Shown here: piece after piece, positions 1 to 5,447 of the stretch | Numbering within the stretch: the first letter of the stretch is position 1 | Layout: each line of letters opens with the position of its first letter | Source: URNF01 sp045649855 | GTDB taxonomy: Bacteria; Bacillota; Clostridia; Oscillospirales; Acutalibacteraceae | DNA: 5,447 bases | Assembly (NCBI GenBank): GCA_045649855.1 | Contig: JAZRQN010000093.1 | Location: forward strand, 1-5,447 | Direction of reading: 5' to 3' | Notes under the pieces: model-generated | Told to the model about the DNA's origin: nothing | Database searches by the model: none | What the model saw: only the letters and a program-made list of their open reading frames with translations | Made by a program: the position numbers and the translations under genes

Positions 1-1952
1 TACATGATGTTGTCGTAGATGAAGCGCATTAGAGAGATCACGCCTTCAATATTGTGCTGCATATCGGGCACTTCCACGTAGCTGATTGCGCCGCCGGGAG
101 ACAGTGCCTGGAACTTTGCTTCGAAAGCGAACTTTTCGAAAGCGTCGATTTCTTCCGCAACGTGAACGTGGTAGCTGTTGGTAATGTAGCCCTTATCGGT
201 AACGCCCTCAATCACGCCAAAGCGTTTTTGCAGGCATTTCGCAAACTTATAGGTGGTAGACTCCAGCGGTGTACCATACAGGCTGAAATCGATGTTATGC
301 TCCGCTTTCCACTTGCGGCAGGCGGCGTTCATATATTCCATCACATCCAGCGCAAACGGCGTTGCGGCAGGATCGGTATGGCTCTTACCGGTCATATATC
401 TCACACATTCATACAGACCTGCATAACCCAAAGAAATGGTGGAATATCCGCCAAACAACAACTCATCGATCGGCTGACCCTTATCCAAACGCGCAATCGC
501 GCCGTACTGCCACAGAATCGGTGCCGCGTCAGAAAGCGTACCTTTCAGACGCTCATGACGGCACATCAACGCACGATGGCACAGTGTAAGACGCTCATCA
601 AAGATCTTCCAGAATTTTTCAACGTTGCCGCCGGAAGACAGCGCAATATCCGGCAGGTTGATGGTTACAACGCCCTGATTGAAACGACCGTAATATTTCG
701 GCTGACCGTTTTCATCCACGTAAGGCGTCAGGAAACTGCGGCAACCCATACAGGTGTAGCAATGGCCTTCCCCGTTCTTGTCCACCTTCAGTTCCAACAT
801 TTTCTTCTCGCTGATATAATCGGGCACCATACGCTTGGCGGTGCATTTTGCAGCGAGTTCGGTCAGGTACCAGTACGGAGCATCTTCGGTGATGTTGTCT
901 TCTTCCAGCACGTAAATCAGTTTCGGGAATGCAGGAGTAACCCACACGCCTTTTTCATTTTTTACGCCCTGATAACGCTGGAGCAAGGTCTCCTCGATCA
1001 CGATTGCAAGGTCCTTTTTCTCCTGCTCACTTTTCGCTTCGTTGAGATACATAAACACGGTAACAAACGGTGCTTGTCCGTTGGTGGTGAGCAAGGTTAC
1101 CACCTGATACTGGATAGTCTGCACACCGCGGCGGATCTCTTCGCGCAAGCGACGTTCCACCACGCGGGTCAGCTCATCATCGGTCAGAGTTCTGCCCAAG
1201 TCCGCATTTTCCGCCAACACATCACGGGTGATCTTCTCACGACTGACCTGCACAAACGGTGCCAGGTGGGTCAGAGAGATGGACTGACCGCCATACTGGT
1301 TGGATGCCACCTGCGCAATGATCTGGGTCGCAATGTTACAAGCGGTGGAAAAACTATGCGGACGCTCAATGAGCGTGCCGGTGATAACCGTGCCGTTTTG
1401 CAGCATATCCTCAAGATTCACCAGATCACAGTTGTGCATATGTTGCGCAAAATAGTCGCTGTCGTGAAAATGGATGATACCATCATTATGTGCTTCCACA
1501 ATATCCTGCGGCAACAAAATACGGTTGGTGATGTCGCGGGACACCTCGCCTGCCATATAGTCGCGCTGGGTGGAGTTGACAACAGGGTTTTTATTGGAGT
1601 TCTCCTGTTTAGCTTCTTCGTTATTGCATTCAATCAGGCTCAGGATCTTATCATCGGTGGTGTTGGACTGACGAATCAGGTTACGGGTGTAGCGATAAGT
1701 AATATACGCTTTTGCCACCTCGAATGCACCGTGCGCCATAATATGATGCTCCACCATATCCTGCACTTCTTCCACGACGGGAGAGCGACCGAGTTCCTCG
1801 CAAGCAAGCACAACACTCTCTGCAATACGGCGAATCTGCTGTGCAGTCATACGGTCTTTTTCATCTACCGTTTCGTTCGCTTTGGTGATAGCAACAATGA
1901 TTTTGGTGATATCGAACACGGTTTCCGAACCGTTACGTTTGATGATTTTCAT
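1..1952 (-). CDS. nrdD: Anaerobic (class III) ribonucleoside-triphosphate reductase, large subunit; 3' end cut by window
   Basis: This enzyme reduces ribonucleoside triphosphates to deoxyribonucleotides without oxygen, using a glycyl radical that the NrdG activase installs. 650 residues are visible. Residues 1-90 form an ATP-cone regulatory domain (start MKIIKRNGSETVFDITKI). The catalytic barrel follows, with HNCDLVN (Cys175), NQYGGQSIS (218-226), MGCRSFL (Cys404), NQGVVTINLP (425-434), GYSTISLGYAGLYE (502-515) and SLYGTPLEST (557-566). Cys175 and Cys404 match by motif the two active-site cysteines of known NrdD proteins; Cys404 sits in a cysteine-rich HCYTCMGCR stretch (C398, C401, C404). 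The visible part ends just before the expected zinc-binding CxxC region and the glycyl-radical RVCGY motif, so about 50-100 residues are missing. The start ATG lies 6 nt after AAAGGAG (1959-1965). No frame break is seen. nrdG may lie downstream, outside the window (inference). Confidence 0.97.
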   Translation of the reverse strand, partial: MKIIKRNGSETVFDITKIIVAITKANETVDEKDRMTAQQIRRIAESVVLACEELGRSPVVEEVQDMVEHHIMAHGAFEVAKAYITYRYTRNLIRQSNTTDDKILSLIECNNEEAKQENSNKNPVVNSTQRDYMAGEVSRDITNRILLPQDIVEAHNDGIIHFHDSDYFAQHMHNCDLVNLEDMLQNGTVITGTLIERPHSFSTACNIATQIIAQVASNQYGGQSISLTHLAPFVQVSREKITRDVLAENADLGRTLTDDELTRVVERRLREEIRRGVQTIQYQVVTLLTTNGQAPFVTVFMYLNEAKSEQEKKDLAIVIEETLLQRYQGVKNEKGVWVTPAFPKLIYVLEEDNITEDAPYWYLTELAAKCTAKRMVPDYISEKKMLELKVDKNGEGHCYTCMGCRSFLTPYVDENGQPKYYGRFNQGVVTINLPDIALSSGGNVEKFWKIFDERLTLCHRALMCRHERLKGTLSDAAPILWQYGAIARLDKGQPIDELLFGGYSTISLGYAGLYECVRYMTGKSHTDPAATPFALDVMEYMNAACRKWKAEHNIDFSLYGTPLESTTYKFAKCLQKRFGVIEGVTDKGYITNSYHVHVAEEIDAFEKFAFEAKFQALSPGGAISYVEVPDMQHNIEGVISLMRFIYDNIM

Positions 1953-1975
1953 ATTCTTCTCCTTTAATATGTTAA

Positions 1976-1991
1976 ATACTATATATTGTGT
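1976..1991. promoter_or_regulatory. NrdR box upstream of nrdD
   Basis: The 16-mer ATACTATATATTGTGT matches the NrdR operator consensus acaCwAtATaTwGtgt at 15 of 16 positions, as I recall that consensus. NrdR is the ATP-cone/zinc-ribbon repressor of bacterial ribonucleotide reductase genes. The site lies 24 nt upstream of the nrdD start codon, just after the predicted transcription start (about +8 to +23), a position suited to repression. The palindromic core and the matching target gene make the call strong, but no nrdR gene is visible here. Confidence 0.8.
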
Positions 1992-1998
1992 TTTTTAG

Positions 1999-2027
1999 CA
2001 AACCGATATTACCATATATACGGTTTG
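1999..2027. repeat. Inverted repeat CAAACCG-N15-CGGTTTG in the nrdD promoter
   Basis: Perfect 7-bp arms at 1999-2005 and 2021-2027 are separated by 15 bp. The repeat covers the nrdD -10 element and part of its spacer. It is not followed by a T-run on either strand, so it is not a terminator. It may be an operator for a dimeric regulator or a chance pairing; it matches no Rex, FNR or CcpA site that I recognise. Confidence 0.45.
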
Positions 2028-2035
2028 GCTGTCAA
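2006..2035 (-). promoter_or_regulatory. Predicted sigma-A-type promoter of nrdD
   Basis: On the minus strand a perfect -35 TTGACA (2030-2035) is followed after 18 bp by TAATAT (2006-2011). The -10 is preceded by TGG, an extended -10 dinucleotide that could offset its 4/6 match. Transcription would start near 1999 and give a leader of about 47 nt carrying the NrdR box and the AAAGGAG ribosome site. Confidence 0.65.
2009..2024. promoter_or_regulatory. Possible second, degenerate NrdR box
   Basis: TTACCATATATACGGT shares the CATATATA core and matches the NrdR consensus at about 11 of 16 positions. Its centre is 33 bp from the centre of the stronger box, about three helical turns, close to the paired spacing usual for NrdR operators. 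It overlaps the nrdD -10 element and spacer. The half-sites are poor, and the match could reflect AT-rich promoter sequence or the overlapping inverted repeat. Confidence 0.4.
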
Positions 2036-2096
2036 TAGATATTTTTGATGTTTTTCTCAAAACGCATTGTAAAATTTCTCCAAAAGCACTTGGGGA

Positions 2097-2124
2097 TTGA
2101 CAGTCTTTACGCATATGCTATACT
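2097..2124 (+). promoter_or_regulatory. Predicted sigma-A-type promoter of the hydrolase-like gene
   Basis: A perfect -35 TTGACA (2097-2102), a 16-bp spacer and TATACT (2119-2124), preceded by the extended -10 triplet TGC (2116-2118), make a strong constitutive-type promoter. Transcription would begin near 2131, leaving a leader of about 25 nt. It faces away from the nrdD promoter, with 61 bp of AT-rich DNA between the two -35 elements. Confidence 0.75.
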
Positions 2125-2140
2125 AAAAACAACAAACATT

Positions 2141-2147
2141 GGGAGTG
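2141..2147 (+). promoter_or_regulatory. Ribosome binding site fixing the start of the hydrolase-like gene
   Basis: GGGAGTG lies 8 nt before the ATG at 2156. It decides the start. The frame is open back to ATGs at 2045 and 2048, but those lie upstream of the predicted promoter and lack a good Shine-Dalgarno site. Confidence 0.7.
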
Positions 2148-2155
2148 AACGCACG

Positions 2156-3370
2156 ATGAAGCAACAAGAGTTCATCATTTTCCCGTGGGGTATGATTTCT
2201 CGCACGGGCGAACGCGCCAAAAAATTGTTGGAAAGTATCAAGGAGTGTGGTTTTAACGGCTCCTGCTTTGTCCCCGACAGTGAATTTGATATTTGCAGAG
2301 AGTTGGGACTCAAAATCTATTCTTCCTTCAACAAAAACGGCGAGCAGGAACGGCAATCCAAACACGAGTTGGCGATGATGGATGCATCAGTAAGCGATGA
2401 AGAGTTGTATCACTTGATGGCAAAACAGCTCGAGGGACTTCCCGAGGATGTGCACAGCGTATACATCACCGACGAGCCGGGAGCGGGATTATTCCACCGC
2501 ATCAAAGTGTTGGCGGACTGCGTGCGCGAAAAAGCGCCGTGGGCGGAAGTGTACATCAATCTCTTCCCCAACTACGCAGTGTGCGGCGCTCCCAACCTGT
2601 CGCAGTTAGAGGTAGAAACCTACGAGGAATATCTGGAACGTTTCGCAACCGAAGTTTCTCCCGATTTGTTGAGTCTGGATAACTATTATGCCATTATTTC
2701 GAACAACTTTACCGATCCCAAAGGCAGAATCAGTTATTTCAGCAACATGATACAAGCGATCGAAGCTTGTCAAAAGCATTCTCTCCCCTTCCAATTCATT
2801 GCTTGCTGTAATCAACTTCGTCCGTGGCAGACCATCCCGACCTTTGCCAATCTGGCATTTCAAGGATATACGGCACTGGCGGCAGGTGCGCGGGTGCTCA
2901 GTTGGTTCTTGTATTTCGGGCGTGGCGGCTATCTGTTTGCGCCCATAGACGACACCACGGGAGAAGATCTCAAAACTTCTACATGGTATCTCTTAAAAGA
3001 GGTCAACCGCCGTGTTATGGAACTCGGAAACCTCTTGTTTACAATGGAGTATAAAGGCTTGTATTTCTCCGATACAACCGATTTAAACCGTGCCACCCCC
3101 ATCAGCGAATGTAACGCTATTCAATCGTTCTCCTCCGATTTGGAGTGTGTGGCAGGTCATTACATAGACAAAGACGGCAAGGATGTCATCCTGCTGGTCA
3201 ACGCCGATTTGCGGTATCCTGCCAAGGTGGAATTGGATCTTGGCGGTGAACTCGAGTGTTATAGTGTCGAGTTGCAAAAATGGCATAAACCGTTACTCAC
3301 CAACACAGCAGGTGTTACCAGCCCCATCTGGTTGGAACCAGGTTGCGGTATTGCTTTCAGAAATGCATAA
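2156..3370 (+). CDS. Uncharacterised TIM-barrel protein, glycoside-hydrolase-like
   Basis: This is a 404-residue protein that I do not recognise as a named family. Its layout suggests a (beta/alpha)8 barrel with a small C-terminal beta domain, as in GH42-like and related glycoside hydrolases. VYITDEPGAG (102-111) places an acidic pair, D106/E107, at a likely strand end, the usual site of an acid/base residue. INLFPNY (134-140) and LLSLDNYYAI (171-180) resemble later barrel strands. PWQTIPTFANLAFQGYTALAAGARVLSWFLYF (223-254) recalls the segment before the last strands in GH42-like proteins, where a strand follows a 'LAxGAxxxxYF' pattern. VILLVNADLRYPAKVELDL (344-362) and the final GCGIAFR look like a terminal beta sandwich. 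No signal peptide or membrane segment is seen, so it is probably cytoplasmic. It is transcribed alone, from its own promoter to a shared terminator. The substrate is unknown, and catalytic activity is inferred only from the motif pattern. Confidence 0.8.
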   Translation: MKQQEFIIFPWGMISRTGERAKKLLESIKECGFNGSCFVPDSEFDICRELGLKIYSSFNKNGEQERQSKHELAMMDASVSDEELYHLMAKQLEGLPEDVHSVYITDEPGAGLFHRIKVLADCVREKAPWAEVYINLFPNYAVCGAPNLSQLEVETYEEYLERFATEVSPDLLSLDNYYAIISNNFTDPKGRISYFSNMIQAIEACQKHSLPFQFIACCNQLRPWQTIPTFANLAFQGYTALAAGARVLSWFLYFGRGGYLFAPIDDTTGEDLKTSTWYLLKEVNRRVMELGNLLFTMEYKGLYFSDTTDLNRATPISECNAIQSFSSDLECVAGHYIDKDGKDVILLVNADLRYPAKVELDLGGELECYSVELQKWHKPLLTNTAGVTSPIWLEPGCGIAFRNA

Positions 3371-3374
3371 AACA

Positions 3375-3414
3375 AAAAAAGACGGCTTCGGAACCATCCG
3401 AAGCCGTCTTTTTT
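3375..3414. terminator. Bidirectional rho-independent terminator between convergent genes
   Basis: A perfect 11-bp stem GACGGCTTCGG / CCGAAGCCGTC (3381-3391 and 3398-3408) has a 6-nt loop. A-run 3374-3380 and T-run 3409-3414 flank it, so each strand ends in a U-tract. It begins 4 nt after the plus-strand stop codon and overlaps the pyk stop codon (3413-3415), so one hairpin serves both genes. Confidence 0.93.
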
Positions 3415-4825
3415 ATACAGTTTCTACTTTGATCACGTTGGTGTTGCCGGATTTGCCGTTGGTAATGCCTCCGGTAATCACGATATGCTCGCCCTCGCTC
3501 ATCTCAAAGGTCTTTTTCGCCAGTTGCACAGCGGTATAAAACAGTACGTCCATGGAATTGTATTCTTCACACATGACCGGTGTTACACCCCAGGAAAGCG
3601 CCAGTTTGCGATAGGTCTTTTCCTTGGTGGTGATTCCGAGGATGTCTGCAGGCGGACGGAAACGGGATACCATCCGTGCGGTCTGACCGGAGATGGTACA
3701 AACGGCGATTGCTTTTGCACCGATATCAATGGACATACCGCAAGTAGCGTGCGAAATCGCATCCACCATATTGCGAATATGAAAATCGCTGTTGCGAAAA
3801 CGTTTGTAATAATGAATGTTTTTCTCGGTGTGTTCCGCAATGTTTGCCATCGTTTGAACAGCAAGCGCGGGATATTTGCCGGCAGCAGTTTCACCTGACA
3901 GCATAACAGCACTGGTACCGTCATACACGGCGTTCGCCACGTCCGAAACCTCCGCACGGGTGGGACGTGCGTTATAGATCATCGACTCGAGCATTTCGGT
4001 AGCCGTGATCACGCGTTTGCCAAGCATACGACACTTGGTGATCAACTTCTTTTGGATAGCGGGCAATTCCGCAAACGGAATTTCTACGCCCATATCGCCT
4101 CGACCGATCATAATACCTGCACATTCGGTGCTGATATCCTCAATATTATCTACACCGGACTGGTTTTCGATTTTCGCAATCAATTCAATATCATCAGCGT
4201 TGTGTTCCTGCAAAAACGCTTTCACATCCAACAGATCCTGTTTGGTGGAAACAAACGAACACGCAATGAAATCCACATCATGCTCAATACCAAACAAAAT
4301 ATCCGCTTTGTCCTGCTCGCTCAGATATACCTGTTTGAGCACTTTGTTGGGAAAACTCATACTTTTGCGGTTGGAGAGTTCTCCGCCCACTACAACGTCG
4401 CACACAATATCGTTGCCGACCACTTCTTTGACGCGGAAATGCAACAGACCGTTATTGACCAGAATGGTATCCCCTGCCTGCATTTCCTTTGCCAACGCTT
4501 CATAGCTGACCGATACGCGCGTTTCATCCCCTTGCACCACATCGGTGGTAAAGGTAAACGTGTCGCCGTCTCTCAGCAACACTTTGCCGTTTTTAAAGGT
4601 GGAAATTCGGTATTCAGGGCCTTTGGTATCGAGTAAAATTGCAAGCGGCACGCCCAATTCTTCACGCACGCTTTTGAGCAATTCGATGCGTTCCAGTTGA
4701 TCAGCGTGAGTGCCGTGGGAAAAGTTCAAGCGCGCTACGTTCATGCCTGCTTTACACATATCGATCAGCGTCTGCCGATCACTGCAAGCAGGACCAATCG
4801 TGCAAACAATTTTGGTTTTTCGCAT
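3413..4825 (-). CDS. pyk: Pyruvate kinase
   Basis: Pyruvate kinase converts phosphoenolpyruvate and ADP to pyruvate and ATP, the last step of glycolysis, in the cytoplasm. The 470-residue length fits the standard bacterial form without the extra C-terminal PEP-utiliser domain found in Bacillus. Visible motifs are MRKTKIVCTIGPA (1-13), ARLNFSHG (31-38, with R32 and N34), LLDTKGPEYR (64-73), the signature ELIAKIENQSG (214-224, catalytic K218 and metal ligand E220), GRGDMGVEIP (241-250, metal ligand D244), TATEMLESM (274-282), PTRAEVSDVANAV (288-300) and SGNTNVIKV (459-467) in the C-terminal domain. Several conserved spots differ from the usual form: GPEYR for GPEIR, NNGL for DDGL (124-127), GRGDMG for ARGDLG, TEML for TQML, and DGTSA for DGTDA. 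The core catalytic and metal residues are kept, so activity is expected. The ATG at 4825 follows TGGAGG. The gene has its own promoter and terminator. Confidence 0.97.
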   Translation of the reverse strand: MRKTKIVCTIGPACSDRQTLIDMCKAGMNVARLNFSHGTHADQLERIELLKSVREELGVPLAILLDTKGPEYRISTFKNGKVLLRDGDTFTFTTDVVQGDETRVSVSYEALAKEMQAGDTILVNNGLLHFRVKEVVGNDIVCDVVVGGELSNRKSMSFPNKVLKQVYLSEQDKADILFGIEHDVDFIACSFVSTKQDLLDVKAFLQEHNADDIELIAKIENQSGVDNIEDISTECAGIMIGRGDMGVEIPFAELPAIQKKLITKCRMLGKRVITATEMLESMIYNARPTRAEVSDVANAVYDGTSAVMLSGETAAGKYPALAVQTMANIAEHTEKNIHYYKRFRNSDFHIRNMVDAISHATCGMSIDIGAKAIAVCTISGQTARMVSRFRPPADILGITTKEKTYRKLALSWGVTPVMCEEYNSMDVLFYTAVQLAKKTFEMSEGEHIVITGGITNGKSGNTNVIKVETV

Positions 4826-4835
4826 GTTGGCACAT

Positions 4836-4841
4836 CCTCCA
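4836..4841 (-). promoter_or_regulatory. Ribosome binding site of pyk
   Basis: TGGAGG on the minus strand lies 10 nt before the pyk ATG. It supports that start, which also gives the canonical N-terminus MRKTKIVCTIGPA. Confidence 0.8.
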
Positions 4842-4857
4842 GAAATAAATTGGGTTT

Positions 4858-4887
4858 ACTATACCATATAGTCTGCCCATCTGACAA
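4858..4887 (-). promoter_or_regulatory. Predicted sigma-A-type promoter of pyk
   Basis: Minus-strand TTGTCA (4882-4887), an 18-bp spacer and TATAGT (4858-4863) preceded by TGG (extended -10) form the promoter. The start would be near 4851, with a leader of about 26 nt. It resembles the nrdD promoter in spacer length and in the TGG before the -10. The -35 lies only 10 bp beyond the spoIIID terminator U-tract. Confidence 0.65.
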
Positions 4888-4897
4888 CTGTTTTTAC

Positions 4898-4937
4898 AAA
4901 AAAATAAAAAATCCCCGCGCGAATATACGCACGGGGA
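4898..4937 (-). terminator. Rho-independent terminator of spoIIID
   Basis: On the minus strand a 9-bp GC-rich stem (4928-4936 with 4913-4921, one G-U pair), extended by one T-A pair, has a 6-nt TATATT loop. It is followed by TTTTTTATTTTTTT. It starts 5 nt after the spoIIID stop codon and should insulate the downstream pyk promoter. Confidence 0.9.
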
Positions 4938-4942
4938 CAGTT

Positions 4943-5197
4943 TCAATGTTTGCTTGCACGGTATTTTTCTCTGGTCGCAATACCTCCGCGGATATGTCGT
5001 TCCGCCTTGTTGGTATTGAGTACCACGCGCACTTCTTTGTATAATTGGGGGTTCAGTTTCCGCAATCGTTCCGAAACGTCTTTATGTACCGTAGATTTTG
5101 AAATATGAAATTTCTTGGCGGCCGCCCGAACGGTCGCTCCCGTTTCAATGATATATTCGCCCAAAGAAATCGCTCTATCCTCCGAAAAATTTCTCAT
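4943..5197 (-). CDS. spoIIID: Sporulation transcriptional regulator SpoIIID
   Basis: SpoIIID is a small DNA-binding protein that activates or represses many mother-cell genes during endospore formation, bridging the sigma-E and sigma-K stages. The 84 residues align along their length with the Bacillus protein as I remember it. The helix-turn-helix spans about residues 22-45 (TVRAAAKKFHISKSTVHKDV, then SERL), with SKSTVHKD as the recognition helix. It is followed by LNPQLYKEV and the basic C-terminal segment RHIRGGIATREKY (67-79), which also contacts DNA in the family. The start ATG lies 7 nt after AGGTGG. The gene stands alone between a sigma-E-like promoter and its own terminator. It marks the host as a spore former or a recent descendant of one. 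Confidence 0.96.
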   Translation of the reverse strand: MRNFSEDRAISLGEYIIETGATVRAAAKKFHISKSTVHKDVSERLRKLNPQLYKEVRVVLNTNKAERHIRGGIATREKYRASKH

Positions 5198-5204
5198 ACA
5201 ACAA

Positions 5205-5210
5205 CCACCT
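5205..5210 (-). promoter_or_regulatory. Ribosome binding site of spoIIID
   Basis: AGGTGG on the minus strand lies 7 nt before the spoIIID ATG. It supports the start, which gives the usual SpoIIID N-terminus. Confidence 0.8.
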
Positions 5211-5226
5211 TGAATGATCTTTCTAC

Positions 5227-5255
5227 ATTGTATGAGCCGTGATAAAGGATTATGT
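5227..5255 (-). promoter_or_regulatory. Predicted sigma-E-type sporulation promoter of spoIIID
   Basis: Minus-strand ACATAAT (5249-5255), a 14-bp spacer and CATACAAT (5227-5234) fit the sigma-E consensus (about kmATAtt, 13-15 bp, CATACAat). The -10 is an exact match and the -35 keeps the ATA core. The start would be near 5220, about 23 nt before the ATG. In Bacillus, spoIIID is a sigma-E gene, so motif and target agree. Confidence 0.75.
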
Positions 5256-5260
5256 TAAAG

Positions 5261-5292
5261 AAAAAACTCTCGGCAAAGCCGAGAGTTTTTTT
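5261..5292 (-). terminator. Rho-independent terminator of the transporter gene
   Basis: A 9-bp perfect stem (5266-5274 with 5278-5286) closes an AAA/TTT triloop and is flanked by A-run 5261-5266 and T-run 5286-5292. On the minus strand it begins 7 nt after the transporter stop codon and ends in TTTTTT. It is symmetric enough to work on both strands, but no plus-strand gene reads into it. It ends just upstream of the spoIIID promoter. Confidence 0.9.
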
Positions 5293-5298
5293 GCTTAT

Positions 5299-5447
5299 TT
5301 AGAACAGGATGACGAGGAACTGGGACACCAGCACCACCGCGATGAGAGCGATGGGATAGGTCGCCGCATACGCTGCCGCTACGTCTTCCGTACCTGCCAC
5401 ACCGATCAGCGTGCCGAGTGCAGGCGTACTGGTCATACCGCCGGTCA
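5299..5447 (-). CDS. C-terminal fragment of an AspT/YidE/YbjL-type membrane transporter
   Basis: Only the last 48 codons before TAA are in the window; the 5' part lies beyond the right edge. The fragment opens with TGGMTSTPALGTLIG, which matches the GGMTSTPALG motif of the AspT/YidE/YbjL duplication domain. Next comes AAAYAATYPIALI, the 'Y..tYP.aLi' segment of the same family. The hydrophobic end IALIAVVLVSQFLVILF (residues 32-48 of the fragment) looks like a terminal transmembrane helix. Members include the AspT aspartate:alanine antiporter and many putative permeases of unknown substrate, so the substrate cannot be told from this piece. The family call rests on a short motif but is a good fit. 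Confidence 0.75.
   Translation of the reverse strand, partial: TGGMTSTPALGTLIGVAGTEDVAAAYAATYPIALIAVVLVSQFLVILF

Noticed and set aside
54..1967. A 637-codon open frame on the plus strand
   Set aside because: It is antisense to nrdD, which has continuous homology-like motifs on the minus strand. The plus-strand product has no recognisable domain, is rich in His, Phe and Cys as antisense frames often are, and lacks a ribosome site.
2045..2155. An N-terminal extension of the hydrolase-like protein from ATGs at 2045 or 2048
   Set aside because: The strong promoter at 2097-2124 lies inside this stretch, so the extension would not be transcribed from it, and the GGGAGTG site points to the ATG at 2156.
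1953..2155. A riboswitch or structured RNA upstream of nrdD
   Set aside because: The predicted leader is only about 47 nt and AT-rich. It holds no recognisable conserved aptamer or terminator; the NrdR box explains the visible structure better.
4005..4636. Overlapping open frames on the plus strand opposite pyk
   Set aside because: They are antisense shadows of pyruvate kinase, with no family motifs and no promoter or ribosome site of their own.
1..5447. A novel multi-gene system, mobile element or CRISPR array
   Set aside because: The genes form separate single-gene units with their own signals. No repeats in array, transposase, integrase or defence-type genes are present.

Overview
The window reads as chromosomal housekeeping DNA from an anaerobic, endospore-forming Firmicute, most likely of class Clostridia. 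Three points support this. There is an oxygen-sensitive class III ribonucleotide reductase (nrdD), a clear spoIIID sporulation regulator behind a sigma-E-like promoter, and strong purine-rich Shine-Dalgarno sites with sigma-A-type promoters. The genus cannot be fixed from the sequence alone.

Layout from left to right. (1) Positions 1-1952, minus strand: nrdD, 650 codons visible, with the C-terminal glycyl-radical region beyond the left edge. (2) 1953-2155: a divergent control region. It holds an extended -10 promoter and a near-perfect NrdR box (plus a weaker second one) for nrdD, and a strong TTGACA/TATACT promoter for the plus-strand gene. (3) 2156-3370, plus strand: an uncharacterised 404-residue protein that looks like a cytoplasmic TIM-barrel glycoside-hydrolase relative. 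(4) 3375-3414: a bidirectional terminator shared with the convergent gene. (5) 3413-4825, minus strand: pyruvate kinase (pyk), with several substitutions in normally conserved motifs. (6) 4826-4942: pyk promoter and spoIIID terminator, tightly packed. (7) 4943-5197, minus strand: spoIIID. (8) 5198-5298: sigma-E-like promoter and a terminator. (9) 5299-5447, minus strand: the last 48 codons of an AspT/YidE/YbjL-type transporter.

Each of the four genes with a visible 5' end has its own promoter, and terminators separate the units, so no operon is visible and the genes do not form one pathway. They cover DNA precursor synthesis, glycolysis, mother-cell sporulation control, a possible carbohydrate function and transport. 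I found no mobile element, CRISPR array, tRNA, rRNA or evident new multi-gene system. The points most worth attention are the NrdR operator arrangement, the sigma-E-type promoter of spoIIID, the divergent pyruvate kinase motifs and the unassigned hydrolase-like gene.
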